From CBDDEC01 sp965198045 (GTDB lineage Bacteria > Chloroflexota > Dehalococcoidia > UBA2979), in the NCBI GenBank assembly GCA_965198045.1, contig CBDAOL010000004.1, positions 1-64,000 on the forward strand: a stretch of DNA of 64,000 bases, in the 5' to 3' direction. Position 1 is the stretch's first letter. Every line of letters starts with the position of its first letter. Of this stretch, positions 8,806-17,607 are shown in pieces. Both the position numbers and the translations under genes were made by a program. The notes below the pieces were generated by a model that made no database searches, was not told the DNA's origin, and saw only the letters and a program-made list of their open reading frames with translations.

Positions 8806-9308
8806 CCGGCTTGAGGAGCATTCCCCTCCCCGAGAGCGTCGATGTCGGCTTGCGCTTGCCCAAGGAGGGCGGTCCGACTGCATATGCCAACAGTGTATCC
8901 GCCGTCAGCATAGTTACTGTCGTGACCGTAGACGATGTACTCCTCCCCTTCGACAAAGGTGAACCCGCAGCTGCCGCCGGTTGGTGGTGTGGTGATGTAC
9001 ATGTCCTCGTGGACAGTACCCTTCCACACAGCGCTGACCTCGAAGCCAATCGTGGTGCGGTCCTCAGGGGAGACAGACGCTGCCTTGGGATCATAGGAGT
9101 GTTGGATCGAGACTGCTCTCCCCGCGAAAACTGCAGAAAACTTCTCCAGCTCTTCGGAAGGAGTCCCAGGTTGCGCACACTTACACGCGTGGACCTGCCC
9201 GGGGTCCCCAAGGAACCAGAGGACACCCACCATGAGCGCGAGGCTCAATACGGCTGCTCGTACGGCCGTGGACCCAATCCCCTGCCGCTTTGCAATCACT
9301 GGCCGCAT
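8796..9308 (-). CDS. secreted TIMP/NTR-like protein, C-terminus cut by IS1182 end
   Basis: 170 aa. A signal peptide (residues about 12-38, AVLSLALMVGVLWFL) is followed directly by ACKCAQPGTP, the Cys-x-Cys start typical of TIMP/netrin-like domains. FAGRAV, VSAVWKGTV and FVEGEEYIVYG follow, all common in bacterial TIMP-like proteins. Further Cys at CGF and IC could form disulfides. The last codons read into the IS1182 fragment, so the natural C-terminus is lost. Role unknown; in animals the fold inhibits metalloproteases. Confidence 0.65.
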   Translation of the reverse strand: MRPVIAKRQGIGSTAVRAAVLSLALMVGVLWFLGDPGQVHACKCAQPGTPSEELEKFSAVFAGRAVSIQHSYDPKAASVSPEDRTTIGFEVSAVWKGTVHEDMYITTPPTGGSCGFTFVEGEEYIVYGHDSNYADGGYTVGICSRTALLGQAQADIDALGEGNAPQAGTG

Positions 9309-9431
9309 GACCTATTTCCTTTCTCCTGGTTGACTCTGCTCTACGCCTCTATTGAGTAAGACGCTGCGAGAACCTGGATGGTTCCAATGAGTCTGCGTCC
9401 GCCGCGGAATCAAGAGTTAGTCCTCGCTGCG

Positions 9432-9884
9432 GGCTGCGTCAGATCTGAGGGCTCGAACTGTGAGGTTTAGCCTCGTCTGAGCATGGACGAGGAGACATCG
9501 GTGAACTGTCCGCACTGTGCATCCGCCGCCACGACCAGACGCCAGGCGCGCACGACGCTCGGCTACCGGCGGTTCAACTGCCGCTCGTGCAAGCGTCGCT
9601 TCAACGAGCGAACCGGCACGCCGTTCAACCATCTTCAGGTCCCGACCGACGTGGTGCTCCTCGCGGTGCTGTGGCGTCTGCGCTACAAGCTGAGTTTCCG
9701 CGACGTGGCAGAGATGCTCCTCCAGCGCGGTGTTGAGGTCACGCACGAGACCATCCGGGAGTGGGAGTTTCGATTCGCCCCACTGCTCGCCGGCCAGCTC
9801 CGCGCCAAGCGACGAGCCCGAGCCGGCGAGTCCTGGTACCTCGACGAGACGTACGGTGAAGGTCGCCGGGCGCTGGTGCTACCC
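9432..9884 (+). pseudogene. IS6-like element and transposase, 5' fragment
   Basis: Left terminus at 9432 and a transposase start at 9483 nearly identical to 3532. One extra G after GACGAGACGTAC shifts the frame right after the catalytic LDETY, and homology ends at about 9884. The following sequence belongs to an IS3-type remnant. Confidence 0.85.
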
Positions 9885-9970
9885 GTGGGGCGGCAATATT
9901 CCATCCAGCCCATGATTTCAGCGTTTCGGAGTCAGCGGCGCGCCTCGCGGATACGGCGGGTGAGGTTTTC

Positions 9971-10264
9971 GTGCCCCACACCCGAGCCTACCCACCCGAG
10001 TTCCGCCGTCGTGCTGTCGAACTGGCCCGGCTGCGGGAGAAACCGATCGCGCGGATCGCTGCGGACCTGGGGATCGCCGGGTCGTGCCTGCACCGCTGGC
10101 TGCGGCAGGCCGATGTCGACGAGGGCCACAGAGAGGGCCTGACGAGCGACGAGCGGGCGGAGCTGGTGCGGCTGCGCCGGGCCAACCGCACCCTGGAGAT
10201 GGAGAACGAGATTCTGAAGCGCGCCGCCGCCCTCTTCGCGCGCGAGAACGTGCTCCCAAAATGA
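9971..10264 (+). CDS. IS3-family OrfA
   Basis: 97 aa. It holds a helix-turn-helix (YPPEFRRRAVELARLREKPIARIAADLGI, then CLHRWLRQ) and a leucine-zipper-like coil (ELVRLRRANRTLEMENEILKRAAALFA), as in IS3-family OrfA. It starts at GTG 9971. Its stop overlaps the orfB start (ATGA), which suggests translational coupling. The element is inactive because orfB is truncated. Confidence 0.8.
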   Translation: MPHTRAYPPEFRRRAVELARLREKPIARIAADLGIAGSCLHRWLRQADVDEGHREGLTSDERAELVRLRRANRTLEMENEILKRAAALFARENVLPK

Positions 10265-10425
10265 GATACCGGCTGGTCCGTGAGCTTGCCGCCGACGGGG
10301 TCGTCGTGGCGGTGGCCTGCCGGGTACTCGCGGTCTCGACAGCAGGCTACTACGAGTGGGGAGAGCGGGCGCCCTCGGCCCGCGCCGTCGCCGACCAGGC
10401 GCTGAGCGAGCAGATCATGGAGGAG
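10261..10425 (+). pseudogene. IS3-family OrfB, N-terminal fragment
   Basis: Begins MRYRLVRELAADG, then CRVLAVSTAGYYEW, a standard IS3 OrfB start. It is cut after about 53 codons by an rve right-end fragment and the rve integrase core is absent. Confidence 0.8.
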
Positions 10426-10667
10426 CCAGCGAGTCGACAGCAAGCCGGTGCTAGGAGGTTTGCATCATGAGTATCGGTGGGCCGCATGAGGTTTTGCCGT
10501 CCCACGACGTCCAGCACTACAACGCGATGCGTCCGCATCGATCATTGTCGCTCGACTCTCCGGAGGGACGCTCGCCGGTGCAGCGGACGCCGAGCCAGCG
10601 AGTCGACAGCAAGCCGGTGCTAGGAGGCTTGCATCATGAGTATCGGTGGGCCGCATGAGGTTTTGCC
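10426..10667 (+). repeat. two successive rve right-end fragments
   Basis: Fragment one (10426-10505) and fragment two (10506-10667) both end in the rve terminus GGTTTTGCC. Fragment two encodes part of the transposase C-terminus (VQHYNAMRPHRSLSLDSPEG) joined to GTCCCAC, not to the preceding gene sequence. IS110 copy 3 is inserted in the terminus of fragment two. Confidence 0.8.
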
Positions 10668-10900
10668 GACTTGTTTGAATCCGGCCAGACACCGGGGGTT
10701 GCGGCCCTAAGGTGTTGAGGACGCTGGTCGGCTGACTCCAAGTTTTGCTGCCGTGCTGCTGAGCAGGACTGGCTCTGGGGCGGAGTGTCGCCGGCCACCG
10801 TCCGGCCGCGGTGTGACTCGACAGAGGCGTGCGGGTGCTCCCGAAGTCGGCCTGTCCACCGCCCTCCCCACCGCAATTCAGCTACGACAGGGAGAGCTTC
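10668..10900 (+). ncRNA. predicted IS110 bridge RNA region, copy 3
   Basis: Non-coding left-end region before the transposase, the place where IS110-group elements encode the bridge RNA. Four short segments fit its guides in the expected order. GTTTTGC (10742-10748) equals the left half of the target. TGGGGCGG (10776-10783) pairs with the right half CCGTCCCA, with one G-U pair. ACAGAGGC (10821-10828) equals the right end of the element. AAGTCGG (10844-10850) pairs with CCGACTT at the left end. Exact RNA ends are unknown. Confidence 0.6.
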
Positions 10901-11926
10901 ATGATCTTGATCGCCGTCGACCCCCACAAGTCCTCGCATACCGCCCTCGCCGTCGACCCCGCGGGCCGCGAGCTCGGCCAGCTCCGGGTGGAAGCTCGTG
11001 CGCACAGCCGGCTGCTGCGCTGGGCGCGGCAGTGGCCCGAGCGCCGCTGGGCCGTGGAGGGGGCCCGCGGTCTCGGCCACGGCCTCAGCCAGTGGCTGCT
11101 CACGGAGGGCGAGTCGGTCGTCGATGTCCCGGCGCGGCTGGTGGCGCGCGTGCGCTTGCTCTCCGGTGGCGGGAAGTCCGACCCCGCAGACGCGCGTGCC
11201 ATTGCGCTCGCCGCCCAACCCCTCACGGCGCTGCGTGCCGTGCGGGCGGAGGACGACACGGCGGTGCTGCGACTGCTCTCCGACCGCCGCGACGAGCTCA
11301 CGCAGGAACGCACGCGCGTGGTCAACCGGCTGCACCGGCTGCTGCGCGAGCTACGACCGGGTGGGGGCCCCTCCAGGCTCTCCGCCGATCGCGCGCAGGC
11401 GCTCCTACGCCGCCTGCGTCCGACCGGCGCCGCGGATCGCGAGCGGCTGCGTATGGCCCGCGAACTGGTACGCGAGGTGCGGGTGCTGGACCGCAACCTC
11501 GTCGAGAACGGCCGCCGCCTCGAGGCAGCGCTGCGTGTACAAGGCAGCGCCCTCACGCGCATCCCCGGCGTCGGCGTGATCCTGGCGGCGAAGATTGTGG
11601 GGCGCAGCGGAGCGGTCAGTCGCTTCCCCTCGCGCGCGCACTACGCCAGCTACACGGGGACGGCGCCGCTTGAGGTGTCGAGCGGGGAGGTCCAACGCCA
11701 TCGCCTCAGCCGCGGTGGAGACCGCCAGCTGAACCGGGCGCTCCACATCGCGGCGCTCACCCAGGCGCGCATGCCGGGCACCGAAGGCCACGGCTACTTC
11801 CGTCGCAAACTCGCCGCTGGCAAGAGTCGGAACGAGGCGCTGCGCTGCCTCAAACGCCGACTCTCGGACGTCGTTTACCGATGCATGGTGGCCGATGCTC
11901 GCACCTGCGCTACCGAGGCCGCTTGA
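10901..11926 (+). CDS. IS110-family DEDD transposase
   Basis: 341 aa, intact. The N-domain is RuvC-like with acidic residues in AVDPHKSSHTALAVD and in KSDPADARAIALA, then a helical linker. The C-terminal Tnp_20 domain has RIPGVGVILAAKIVGRSGA and the serine-containing LEVSSGEVQRHRLSRGGDRQLNRAL. Family members recombine DNA using an RNA that pairs with target and donor. The start was chosen at ATG 10901 because GGGAGAG lies just upstream and homology begins there; an upstream in-frame ATG would add 24 proline-rich residues encoded by the non-coding region. Confidence 0.92.
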   Translation: MILIAVDPHKSSHTALAVDPAGRELGQLRVEARAHSRLLRWARQWPERRWAVEGARGLGHGLSQWLLTEGESVVDVPARLVARVRLLSGGGKSDPADARAIALAAQPLTALRAVRAEDDTAVLRLLSDRRDELTQERTRVVNRLHRLLRELRPGGGPSRLSADRAQALLRRLRPTGAADRERLRMARELVREVRVLDRNLVENGRRLEAALRVQGSALTRIPGVGVILAAKIVGRSGAVSRFPSRAHYASYTGTAPLEVSSGEVQRHRLSRGGDRQLNRALHIAALTQARMPGTEGHGYFRRKLAAGKSRNEALRCLKRRLSDVVYRCMVADARTCATEAA

Positions 11927-11938
11927 CACAGAGGCTCC

Positions 11939-12155
11939 GTCCCACGGCCAGCCCGGGTCGCCGAGGTCCCTTGCCGAGATGGCCGCGGCCTCTGGCGAGA
12001 TGGAGCCGGGAAAGAGCTCCAGCAGCACATCGGGCGAGCTGGTCCCCGCGCTAGGTATGGTGGGCTGCCCGCGAACTCCGCCACGATCAAGTCGGCGAAG
12101 TCGCCAGCAGAGACTTCGCGTTGGGGGGCAGCCTGTGAAGCAGGGCAGTAGGTCG
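11939..12155 (+). other. no gene recognised
   Basis: Between IS110 copy 3 and the XRE gene. It begins with the leftover rve terminus GTCCCAC. A minus-strand reading contains LLELFPGSISPEAAAISARDLGDPGW, which could be a gene remnant, but I cannot assign it. Confidence 0.3.
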
Positions 12156-12473
12156 TCACTCAGTGGGACTGCCGAGCCCGTGCGTGATCAGTTTCGTGGC
12201 GATCCCGATGTCATCCGAGTCTTTGAGGACGGCGAACGCGGGGACTCCGGCGAAGAACTCGACGACGCTGACCTCCAGTTCGTCGAGGATCGTGAGCAGG
12301 TTCACCACCGAGATGTCACGCGCGCCGCTCTCGTACAGAGAGAGCGATCCCTGGGACAGGCCCACGGCCTCTGCAACGCGCTGCTGCGAGACCTTGCGTA
12401 GGAGACGAATCTCCCGGAGACGCGCCCCGACCGACCACACCAACGCACTCTTCGGTGGTTTGCTCTTCGGCAC
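12156..12473 (-). CDS. XRE-family helix-turn-helix regulator
   Basis: 105 aa. A Cro/CI-type HTH lies at about 14-68 (LREIRLLRKVSQQRVAEAVGLSQGSLSLYESGARDISVVNLLTILDEL), followed by a short tail. There is no ligand domain. It is isolated among remnants, so its targets are unknown. Confidence 0.88.
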   Translation of the reverse strand: MPKSKPPKSALVWSVGARLREIRLLRKVSQQRVAEAVGLSQGSLSLYESGARDISVVNLLTILDELEVSVVEFFAGVPAFAVLKDSDDIGIATKLITHGLGSPTE

Positions 12474-12493
12474 GTAGTAGACCCTTCGCTGTC

Positions 12494-12628
12494 GATGGGC
12501 TCTGGCACGACCCCGCGCAAACCGCGCCGAACGTGCAGTGGGTGCGTGATTTCTACGACGACTTGCAGCCGCACTCGACCGGGCAGATCTACGTCAATTT
12601 CCTCGGCGGCCGCGCATCGCTCCCGTGA
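12494..12628 (+). pseudogene. FAD-linked oxidoreductase (BBE domain), C-terminal fragment
   Basis: 44 codons with no start: VQWVRDFYDDLQPHSTGQIY, then VNFLGGR. This is the berberine-bridge-enzyme-type C-terminus of FAD_binding_4 oxidases. The rest of the gene is absent. Confidence 0.7.
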
Positions 12629-12674
12629 TTACGGGGCACCCACCAGCACGCCACGGGGCGACTGGTGAGTGGAA

Positions 12675-13004
12675 TCAGAACGGCGGATCGCCCTTCCCTG
12701 TTAGTTGGACAACGTGCGTCGCTTCTGGCCCGGCGGTATCCATCCTCACGGCGCCAAGGGAGCCGATGGGCGCCGATCGGCCGTCGCTGAGGCGTAGCTC
12801 GCTCGGTGGCTCGTCGCCCACCCAGCGTAGGCCGACCGCCGCTGGGGCGGTCAGCTCCCCGCCCCAGCGGGCACCGCGGACCTCGCGGCTCAGCTTCCAG
12901 AGCTCAGCCGCCACCTCAGCCACCACGATCCCGTTCGGATCGAGTAGCTCGGCGGTGCCCTGCCAGTGCACCGTCCGCTCGGTGGGTTTCATGATCAACG
13001 CCAT
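12675..13004 (-). CDS. hypothetical protein
   Basis: 109 aa with no signal peptide or membrane segment. It contains VHWQGTAELLDPNGIVVAEV and GARWGGELTAPAAVGLRWVGDEP, a beta-rich pattern with coding-like composition. It may start at the second Met (MKPTERTV). Not recognised as a known family. Confidence 0.5.
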   Translation of the reverse strand: MALIMKPTERTVHWQGTAELLDPNGIVVAEVAAELWKLSREVRGARWGGELTAPAAVGLRWVGDEPPSELRLSDGRSAPIGSLGAVRMDTAGPEATHVVQLTGKGDPPF

Positions 13005-13259
13005 CTTCCTGGTCGATCGGCGAGCGCATGCGACTCAGACAACGATACCGCGATCCTCCAGTGGGGCAGACATCAGGCGGTGGAGCCGAAGGGCTTCGAC
13101 AGGCTGTGCGGGCGTGGGCCGTGCGCTGGGACGGCTACCCGACCGACCTACGTCGGCGACAGAGACACCACGATCACGATCTCGGCACAAAGACATACAC
13201 GATGGGTGAACACACCGCCCACCATGGTGCGGATGAACTGGGTGATGATCCGTCGGCTG
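13005..13259 (+). other. no gene recognised
   Basis: Only overlapping low-quality frames; nothing identifiable. Confidence 0.3.
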
Positions 13260-13493
13260 CTAGTCGACGTCGAGCACGGCCTTCCCGGCGACTCGACGCC
13301 CGAACAATGCGTCCGCGGCTTCGGCGATCCGCGTCCACGACCCGCGCCAGCCCACATCGACGCGTAGCTCGCCCGTGAGGATCAATGTCAGCAGGTACTC
13401 GAGGTCCTCGCCGGAGTGCGGGCCCTTAGTGAACGCGTGGAGGCTCCGTTGCATCCCGACGAGCGACGGGAACGAGCGCGAGCAGGAACTCCC
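13260..13493 (-). pseudogene. medium-chain dehydrogenase/reductase, C-terminal fragment
   Basis: The reading SLHAFTKGPHSGEDLEYLLTLILTGELRV, then IAEAADALFGRRVAGKAVLDVD and stop, is the usual C-terminus of zinc-type alcohol dehydrogenase/quinone reductase proteins. The N-terminal part is removed by the rve element that begins at 13494. Confidence 0.7.
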
Positions 13494-13515
13494 GTGGGAC
13501 GGCAAAACCTGATAG

Positions 13516-14268
13516 GTGCAGCTCTGTCCTGAGATAGCAGAGTATCGGCGAGCCACGAGAGGCTCGTCTGTGCTCTACCTCCGTCTGCTTGTCGCAGCAC
13601 TCTTCGCATCGGTCCGCGCCCGCCGCGATCTCGTCCTCGAGAACTTGGCGCTGCGGCATCAGTTCGCCGTCTACACCCGGGGCCGTCGTCGACCGCGGCT
13701 CCGTCGCCACGACCGCCGACTCTGGTCACTGCTGGCACGTGGTTGGTCCGGCTGGCGAGGCACGCTCGTGATGGTCGAGCCGGACACGGTGGTGCGCTGG
13801 CATCGTTCTGCTTGGCGCGCTTACTGGCGCTGGAAGAGTCGTCGCCGCTCCGGACGACCCCGGATTCCCGCAGAGCTGCGACAGCTGATCGTCCGCATCG
13901 CCACTGAGCATCCGCGGTGGGGCGCCGTCCGCATCGTCGGCGAGCTGCGTGCCCTTGGCTTCGAGGTCAGCGCCCGCACCGTGAGTCGCTACCGCCGGCA
14001 AGCGCTGCGGCGACCGCCGAGTCAGTCGTGGCGCACGTTTCTCCGCAACCATGCGTCCAGCATCTGGGCCGCCGATCTGTTCACGGTCCAGATGCTCGCC
14101 TTCCGCACGCTCTACGTGCTCATCGTGATCGACCACGACCGGCGCCGCATCCGGCACTGGAACGTCACGGAGCATCCGAACGCGCCCTGGATCTGGCAGC
14201 AGATGATCGAGGCGACCGCCTGGGGTCAGCAGCCAGGGTTCCTGATCCGAGACCGCGACCGTAGCTGA
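13516..14268 (+). pseudogene. rve transposase copy 3, 5' part
   Basis: Carries LENLALRHQFAVY, the HTH region, SIWAADLFTVQ (catalytic Asp) and FLIRDRDRS, which leads to the second Asp. The IS1182 insertion at 14267 produces an immediate stop. The rest of the gene continues at 15838 (YGGDFIARA). Confidence 0.85.
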
Positions 14269-15837
14269 GGCTGTCGCATGGAGTGGCGTGGGCGGAGCGC
14301 CACGAGGGCCAAGAGGTCAGCCGGTCGGTTGTCGGGGCGGAGTAGCCGCCTCTCACAGGGCAGCGGCGCTACGCGGCCGCCACGGCGGCAGACCAGCCTC
14401 TTTGCCGGGGGTTGCCGTTCGCTGGCCAGGAGGACGGCCGCGCCCGGCGATAGAGCTTCTTGAGGTTGTGGGTGGCGGCGATCAGCTTCCATTCGCTGGC
14501 GCACGAGGCGATCCCGCGCCGCATGAACCGGCGGATGCCGCGGTTCTCCTTGACGTCGCCGAAGACGGGTTCGATCATCCAGCGCCGCTGCTCGTAGAGA
14601 CGCCGGCCACGCTGCGTCGCCAGCTTGCGATCCATCCGTTCACGGACGGAGAGCCCGGCAGGGATGCGCCCGCGCGGCGGTGCCGCGCCGACGCGCCGGT
14701 TGCGGTCGCTGCGGGTCGCGAGCAGCAGCTCCGGACCTGCGCTCCCCGCCTGCCGCACGTTCGCCTCGGAGTAGTAGCCGGCATCAGCCAGCAGCACGCG
14801 CGCCGGCCCGCAGTGTGCGGCCTGCAGGTTGCGGTGCATCACCTCGATCATCGGTTGCAGCTCGTGCATGTCGGTCGCCTGTCGGCTCACCTCAGCCGCG
14901 ACGATGATCTGGTCGCGGGTCGTCACCGCCTGCACGTTGTAGCCTTGGAAGTAGCCGTGATAGTCGCGCACCACGCGGCTGTCCGGGTCGGTGACGTTCA
15001 CCTTCGCACCCTGCTCGGGCTGCGGCGGCTTCGGGCGGCGCCCGCGCTGGTCCTTCTCCGCGCGGCTCCTGAGGCGTTGCTCGTAGTCCTCCTGCCGCTC
15101 CCGCTCTCGGGCCGCCAGTCGCTCCCGCGCCTCGTGCAACCGCTGCAGGCGCTCCTCGCGGTCCCTGAATCCCGGAGGCAACTCGTCGCCCCGCGCGTCG
15201 CCGAAGCGCGCGTTCTCCTCGGCGTCCACCCGCTCCGCTTCGTCGAGGATGCGCCGCACCTCGGCCTCCAGGTCCGCATCCGTGCGGTTGCGCTCACGGC
15301 TGGCGTTGGCGTGCAGCTTGGTCCCGTCGAGCGCGACCACCCCGACCCGCACCAGACCAGCCTCGGCGCACAGCCTGAGCACCTCGGCGAACAGTCCCGA
15401 GAGCGCCTCCTCGTGCTGCTGGCGGAAACGGCAGATCGTCGCGTGGTCGGGGTGCTGGTTCGCGGTCAGCACCCGGAGGGCGATGTCCTCCCGGCAGCGC
15501 CGTTCGATCTGGCGGCTCGAGCGCTCGCCCTCGCAGTAGGCGTAGAGCACGAGCGCGACCATCATCGACGGCTCGTACGCCTTCCGCCCCCAACCGTCCT
15601 CGCGGTAGCGCTCGGAGAACGCGGTGAGGTCCAACTGGCTGACCGCATCGAGCACGAACCACGCGAGGTGGTCCCCGGGCAGCCAGTCGCGGAGGCTGGC
15701 GGGCATCAGGTATTGCTGGTCACGGTCGCACGGCAAGAAACGCTGGGTCACGGCGGCACCTCGGAATCACTCCGCCCCCGCCGCCATGCTCATCGTATAG
15801 CGATGTCCCCCTCTTCGTGGGTTTGTGCGACAGCCTC
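14267..15837 (-). mobile_element. IS1182-family element, copy 1
   Basis: 1571 bp, with GAGGCTGTCGCA inverted termini and AGCT duplicated on both sides (14263-14266 and 15838-15841). Inserted in the rve transposase gene, antisense to it. Confidence 0.92.
14369..15751 (-). CDS. IS1182-family DDE transposase
   Basis: 460 aa, intact. N-terminal domain of the IS1182 type (LPASLRDWLPGDHLAWFVLD-like start, YEPSMMVALVLYAYCEGERSSRQIE). The catalytic core has VVALDGTKLHANAS, VLLADAGYYSE and EPVFGDVKENRGIRRFMRRG. A charged coiled-coil insert lies at about 170-240. It differs from the other copies by one residue in LTAFSERYRED (Ser instead of Tyr). Confidence 0.92.
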   Translation of the reverse strand: MTQRFLPCDRDQQYLMPASLRDWLPGDHLAWFVLDAVSQLDLTAFSERYREDGWGRKAYEPSMMVALVLYAYCEGERSSRQIERRCREDIALRVLTANQHPDHATICRFRQQHEEALSGLFAEVLRLCAEAGLVRVGVVALDGTKLHANASRERNRTDADLEAEVRRILDEAERVDAEENARFGDARGDELPPGFRDREERLQRLHEARERLAARERERQEDYEQRLRSRAEKDQRGRRPKPPQPEQGAKVNVTDPDSRVVRDYHGYFQGYNVQAVTTRDQIIVAAEVSRQATDMHELQPMIEVMHRNLQAAHCGPARVLLADAGYYSEANVRQAGSAGPELLLATRSDRNRRVGAAPPRGRIPAGLSVRERMDRKLATQRGRRLYEQRRWMIEPVFGDVKENRGIRRFMRRGIASCASEWKLIAATHNLKKLYRRARPSSWPANGNPRQRGWSAAVAAA

Positions 15838-16170
15838 AGCTATGGCGGAGACTTCATCGCACGCGCTCGACGGATCGGGATCGAGACGATTCTGACTCCG
15901 GTGCGCGCGCCGAATGCCAACGCCATCGCCGAGCGCGTGATCGGCACGCTCAGGCGCGAGTGTCTCGACCATGTCATCGCGGTCAACGAACAACATCTCC
16001 GGCGGGTGCTTGGTGAGTACGTCCAGCACTACAACGCGATGCGGCCGCATCGGTCATTGGCGCTCGACTCTCCGGAGGGACGCTCGCCGGTGCAGCGGAC
16101 GCCGAGTCAGCGAGTCGTCAGCAAGCCGGTGCTAGGAGGCTTGCATCATCAGTATCGGTGGGCCGCATGA
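15838..16170 (+). pseudogene. rve transposase copy 3, 3' part
   Basis: Continues from the IS1182 insertion: YGGDFIARARRIGIETILTP, APNANAIAERVIGTLRREC (catalytic Glu), VQHYNAMRPHRSLALDSPEG and a C-terminus of YRWAA. The stop codon lies inside the right terminus. Confidence 0.85.
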
Positions 16171-16186
16171 GGTTTTGCCGTCCCAC

Positions 16187-16348
16187 GACGTCCAGCACTA
16201 CAACGCGATGCGTCCGCATCGATCATTGTCGCTCGACTCTCCGGAGGGACGCTCGCCGGTGCAGCGGACGCCGAGTCAGCGAGTCGTCAGCAAGCCGGTG
16301 CTAGGAGGCTTGCATCATCAGTATCGGTGGGCCGCATGAGGTTTTGCC
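16187..16348 (+). repeat. extra rve right-end unit
   Basis: About 162 bp repeating the end of the rve element (ACGTCCAGCACTACAACGCG through GGTTTTGCC), joined directly to the preceding copy's GTCCCAC. IS110 copy 4 follows in its terminus. Together with 17627-17740 it makes three successive right ends. Confidence 0.8.
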
Positions 16349-16581
16349 GACTTGTTTGAATCCGGCCAGACACCGGGGGTTGCGGCCCTAAGGTGTTGAG
16401 GACGCTGGTCGGCTGACTCCAAGTTTTGCTGCCGTGCTGCTGAGCAGGACTGGCTCTGGGGCGGAGTGTCGCCGGCCACCGTCCGGCCGCGGTGTGACTC
16501 GACAGAGGCGTGCGGGTGCTCCCGAAGTCGGCCTGTCCACCGCCCTCCCCACCGCAATTCAGCTACGACAGGGAGAGCTTC
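16349..16581 (+). ncRNA. predicted IS110 bridge RNA region, copy 4
   Basis: Same sequence as 10668-10900. Guide-like segments are at 16423-16429 (left target), 16457-16464 (right target), 16502-16509 (right element end) and 16525-16531 (left element end). Confidence 0.6.
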
Positions 16582-17607
16582 ATGATCTTGATCGCCGTCG
16601 ACCCCCACAAGTCCTCGCATACCGCCCTCGCCGTCGACCCCGCGGGCCGCGAGCTCGGCCAGCTCCGGGTGGAAGCTCGTGCGCACAGCCGGCTGCTGCG
16701 CTGGGCGCGGCAGTGGCCCGAGCGCCGCTGGGCCGTGGAGGGGGCCCGCGGTCTCGGCCACGGCCTCAGCCAGTGGCTGCTCACGGAGGGCGAGTCGGTC
16801 GTCGATGTCCCGGCGCGGCTGGTGGCGCGCGTGCGCTTGCTCTCCGGTGGCGGGAAGTCCGACCCCGCAGACGCGCGTGCCATTGCGCTCGCCGCCCAAC
16901 CCCTCACGGCGCTGCGTGCCGTGCGGGCGGAGGACGACACGGCGGTGCTGCGACTGCTCTCCGACCGCCGCGACGAGCTCACGCAGGAACGCACGCGCGT
17001 GGTCAACCGGCTGCACCGGCTGCTGCGCGAGCTACGACCGGGTGGGGGCCCCTCCAGGCTCTCCGCCGATCGCGCGCAGGCGCTCCTACGCCGCCTGCGT
17101 CCGACCGGCGCCGCGGATCGCGAGCGGCTGCGTATGGCCCGCGAACTGGTACGCGAGGTGCGGGTGCTGGACCGCAACCTCGTCGAGAACGGCCGCCGCC
17201 TCGAGGCAGCGCTGCGTGTACAAGGCAGCGCCCTCACGCGCATCCCCGGCGTCGGCGTGATCCTGGCGGCGAAGATTGTGGGGCGCAGCGGAGCGGTCAG
17301 TCGCTTCCCCTCGCGCGCGCACTACGCCAGCTACACGGGGACGGCGCCGCTTGAGGTGTCGAGCGGGGAGGTCCAACGCCATCGCCTCAGCCGCGGTGGA
17401 GACCGCCAGCTGAACCGGGCGCTCCACATCGCGGCGCTCACCCAGGCGCGCATGCCGGGCACCGAAGGCCACGGCTACTTCCGTCGCAAACTCGCCGCTG
17501 GCAAGAGTCGGAACGAGGCGCTGCGCTGCCTCAAACGCCGACTCTCGGACGTCGTTTACCGATGCATGGTGGCCGATGCTCGCACCTGCGCTACCGAGGC
17601 CGCTTGA
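16582..17607 (+). CDS. IS110-family DEDD transposase
   Basis: 341 aa, same sequence as the protein at 10901-11926, with all recognisable DEDD and serine motifs. ATG 16582 follows GGGAGAG. Both complete copies could supply recombinase to the defective ones. Confidence 0.92.
   Translation: MILIAVDPHKSSHTALAVDPAGRELGQLRVEARAHSRLLRWARQWPERRWAVEGARGLGHGLSQWLLTEGESVVDVPARLVARVRLLSGGGKSDPADARAIALAAQPLTALRAVRAEDDTAVLRLLSDRRDELTQERTRVVNRLHRLLRELRPGGGPSRLSADRAQALLRRLRPTGAADRERLRMARELVREVRVLDRNLVENGRRLEAALRVQGSALTRIPGVGVILAAKIVGRSGAVSRFPSRAHYASYTGTAPLEVSSGEVQRHRLSRGGDRQLNRALHIAALTQARMPGTEGHGYFRRKLAAGKSRNEALRCLKRRLSDVVYRCMVADARTCATEAA

Larger units (their letters stand above)
10668..11938 (+). mobile_element. 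IS110-family element, copy 3 (complete)
   Basis: 1271 bp, from GACTTGTTTG to GAGGCTCC. It lies in the rve terminus: GAGGTTTTGCC on the left and GTCCCAC on the right, which together restore the uninterrupted sequence seen at 10490-10505. It has no inverted repeats, as expected for the family. The ends are ambiguous by up to three bases (CCG is shared). Confidence 0.88.
13494..16186 (+). mobile_element. rve element copy 3, full length, interrupted by IS1182
   Basis: Bounded by GTGGGACGGCAAAACC at the left and its inverse ending GTCCCAC at the right, a near-perfect 16-bp inverted repeat. Without the IS1182 insert and its 4-bp duplication, the element would be about 1.1 kb with one transposase gene. 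Confidence 0.85.

Noticed and set aside
10753..11673. 306-aa frame overlapping the IS110 transposase
   Set aside because: Gly/Arg/Ala-rich out-of-frame reading, repeated in every copy; the DEDD motifs are in the other frame.
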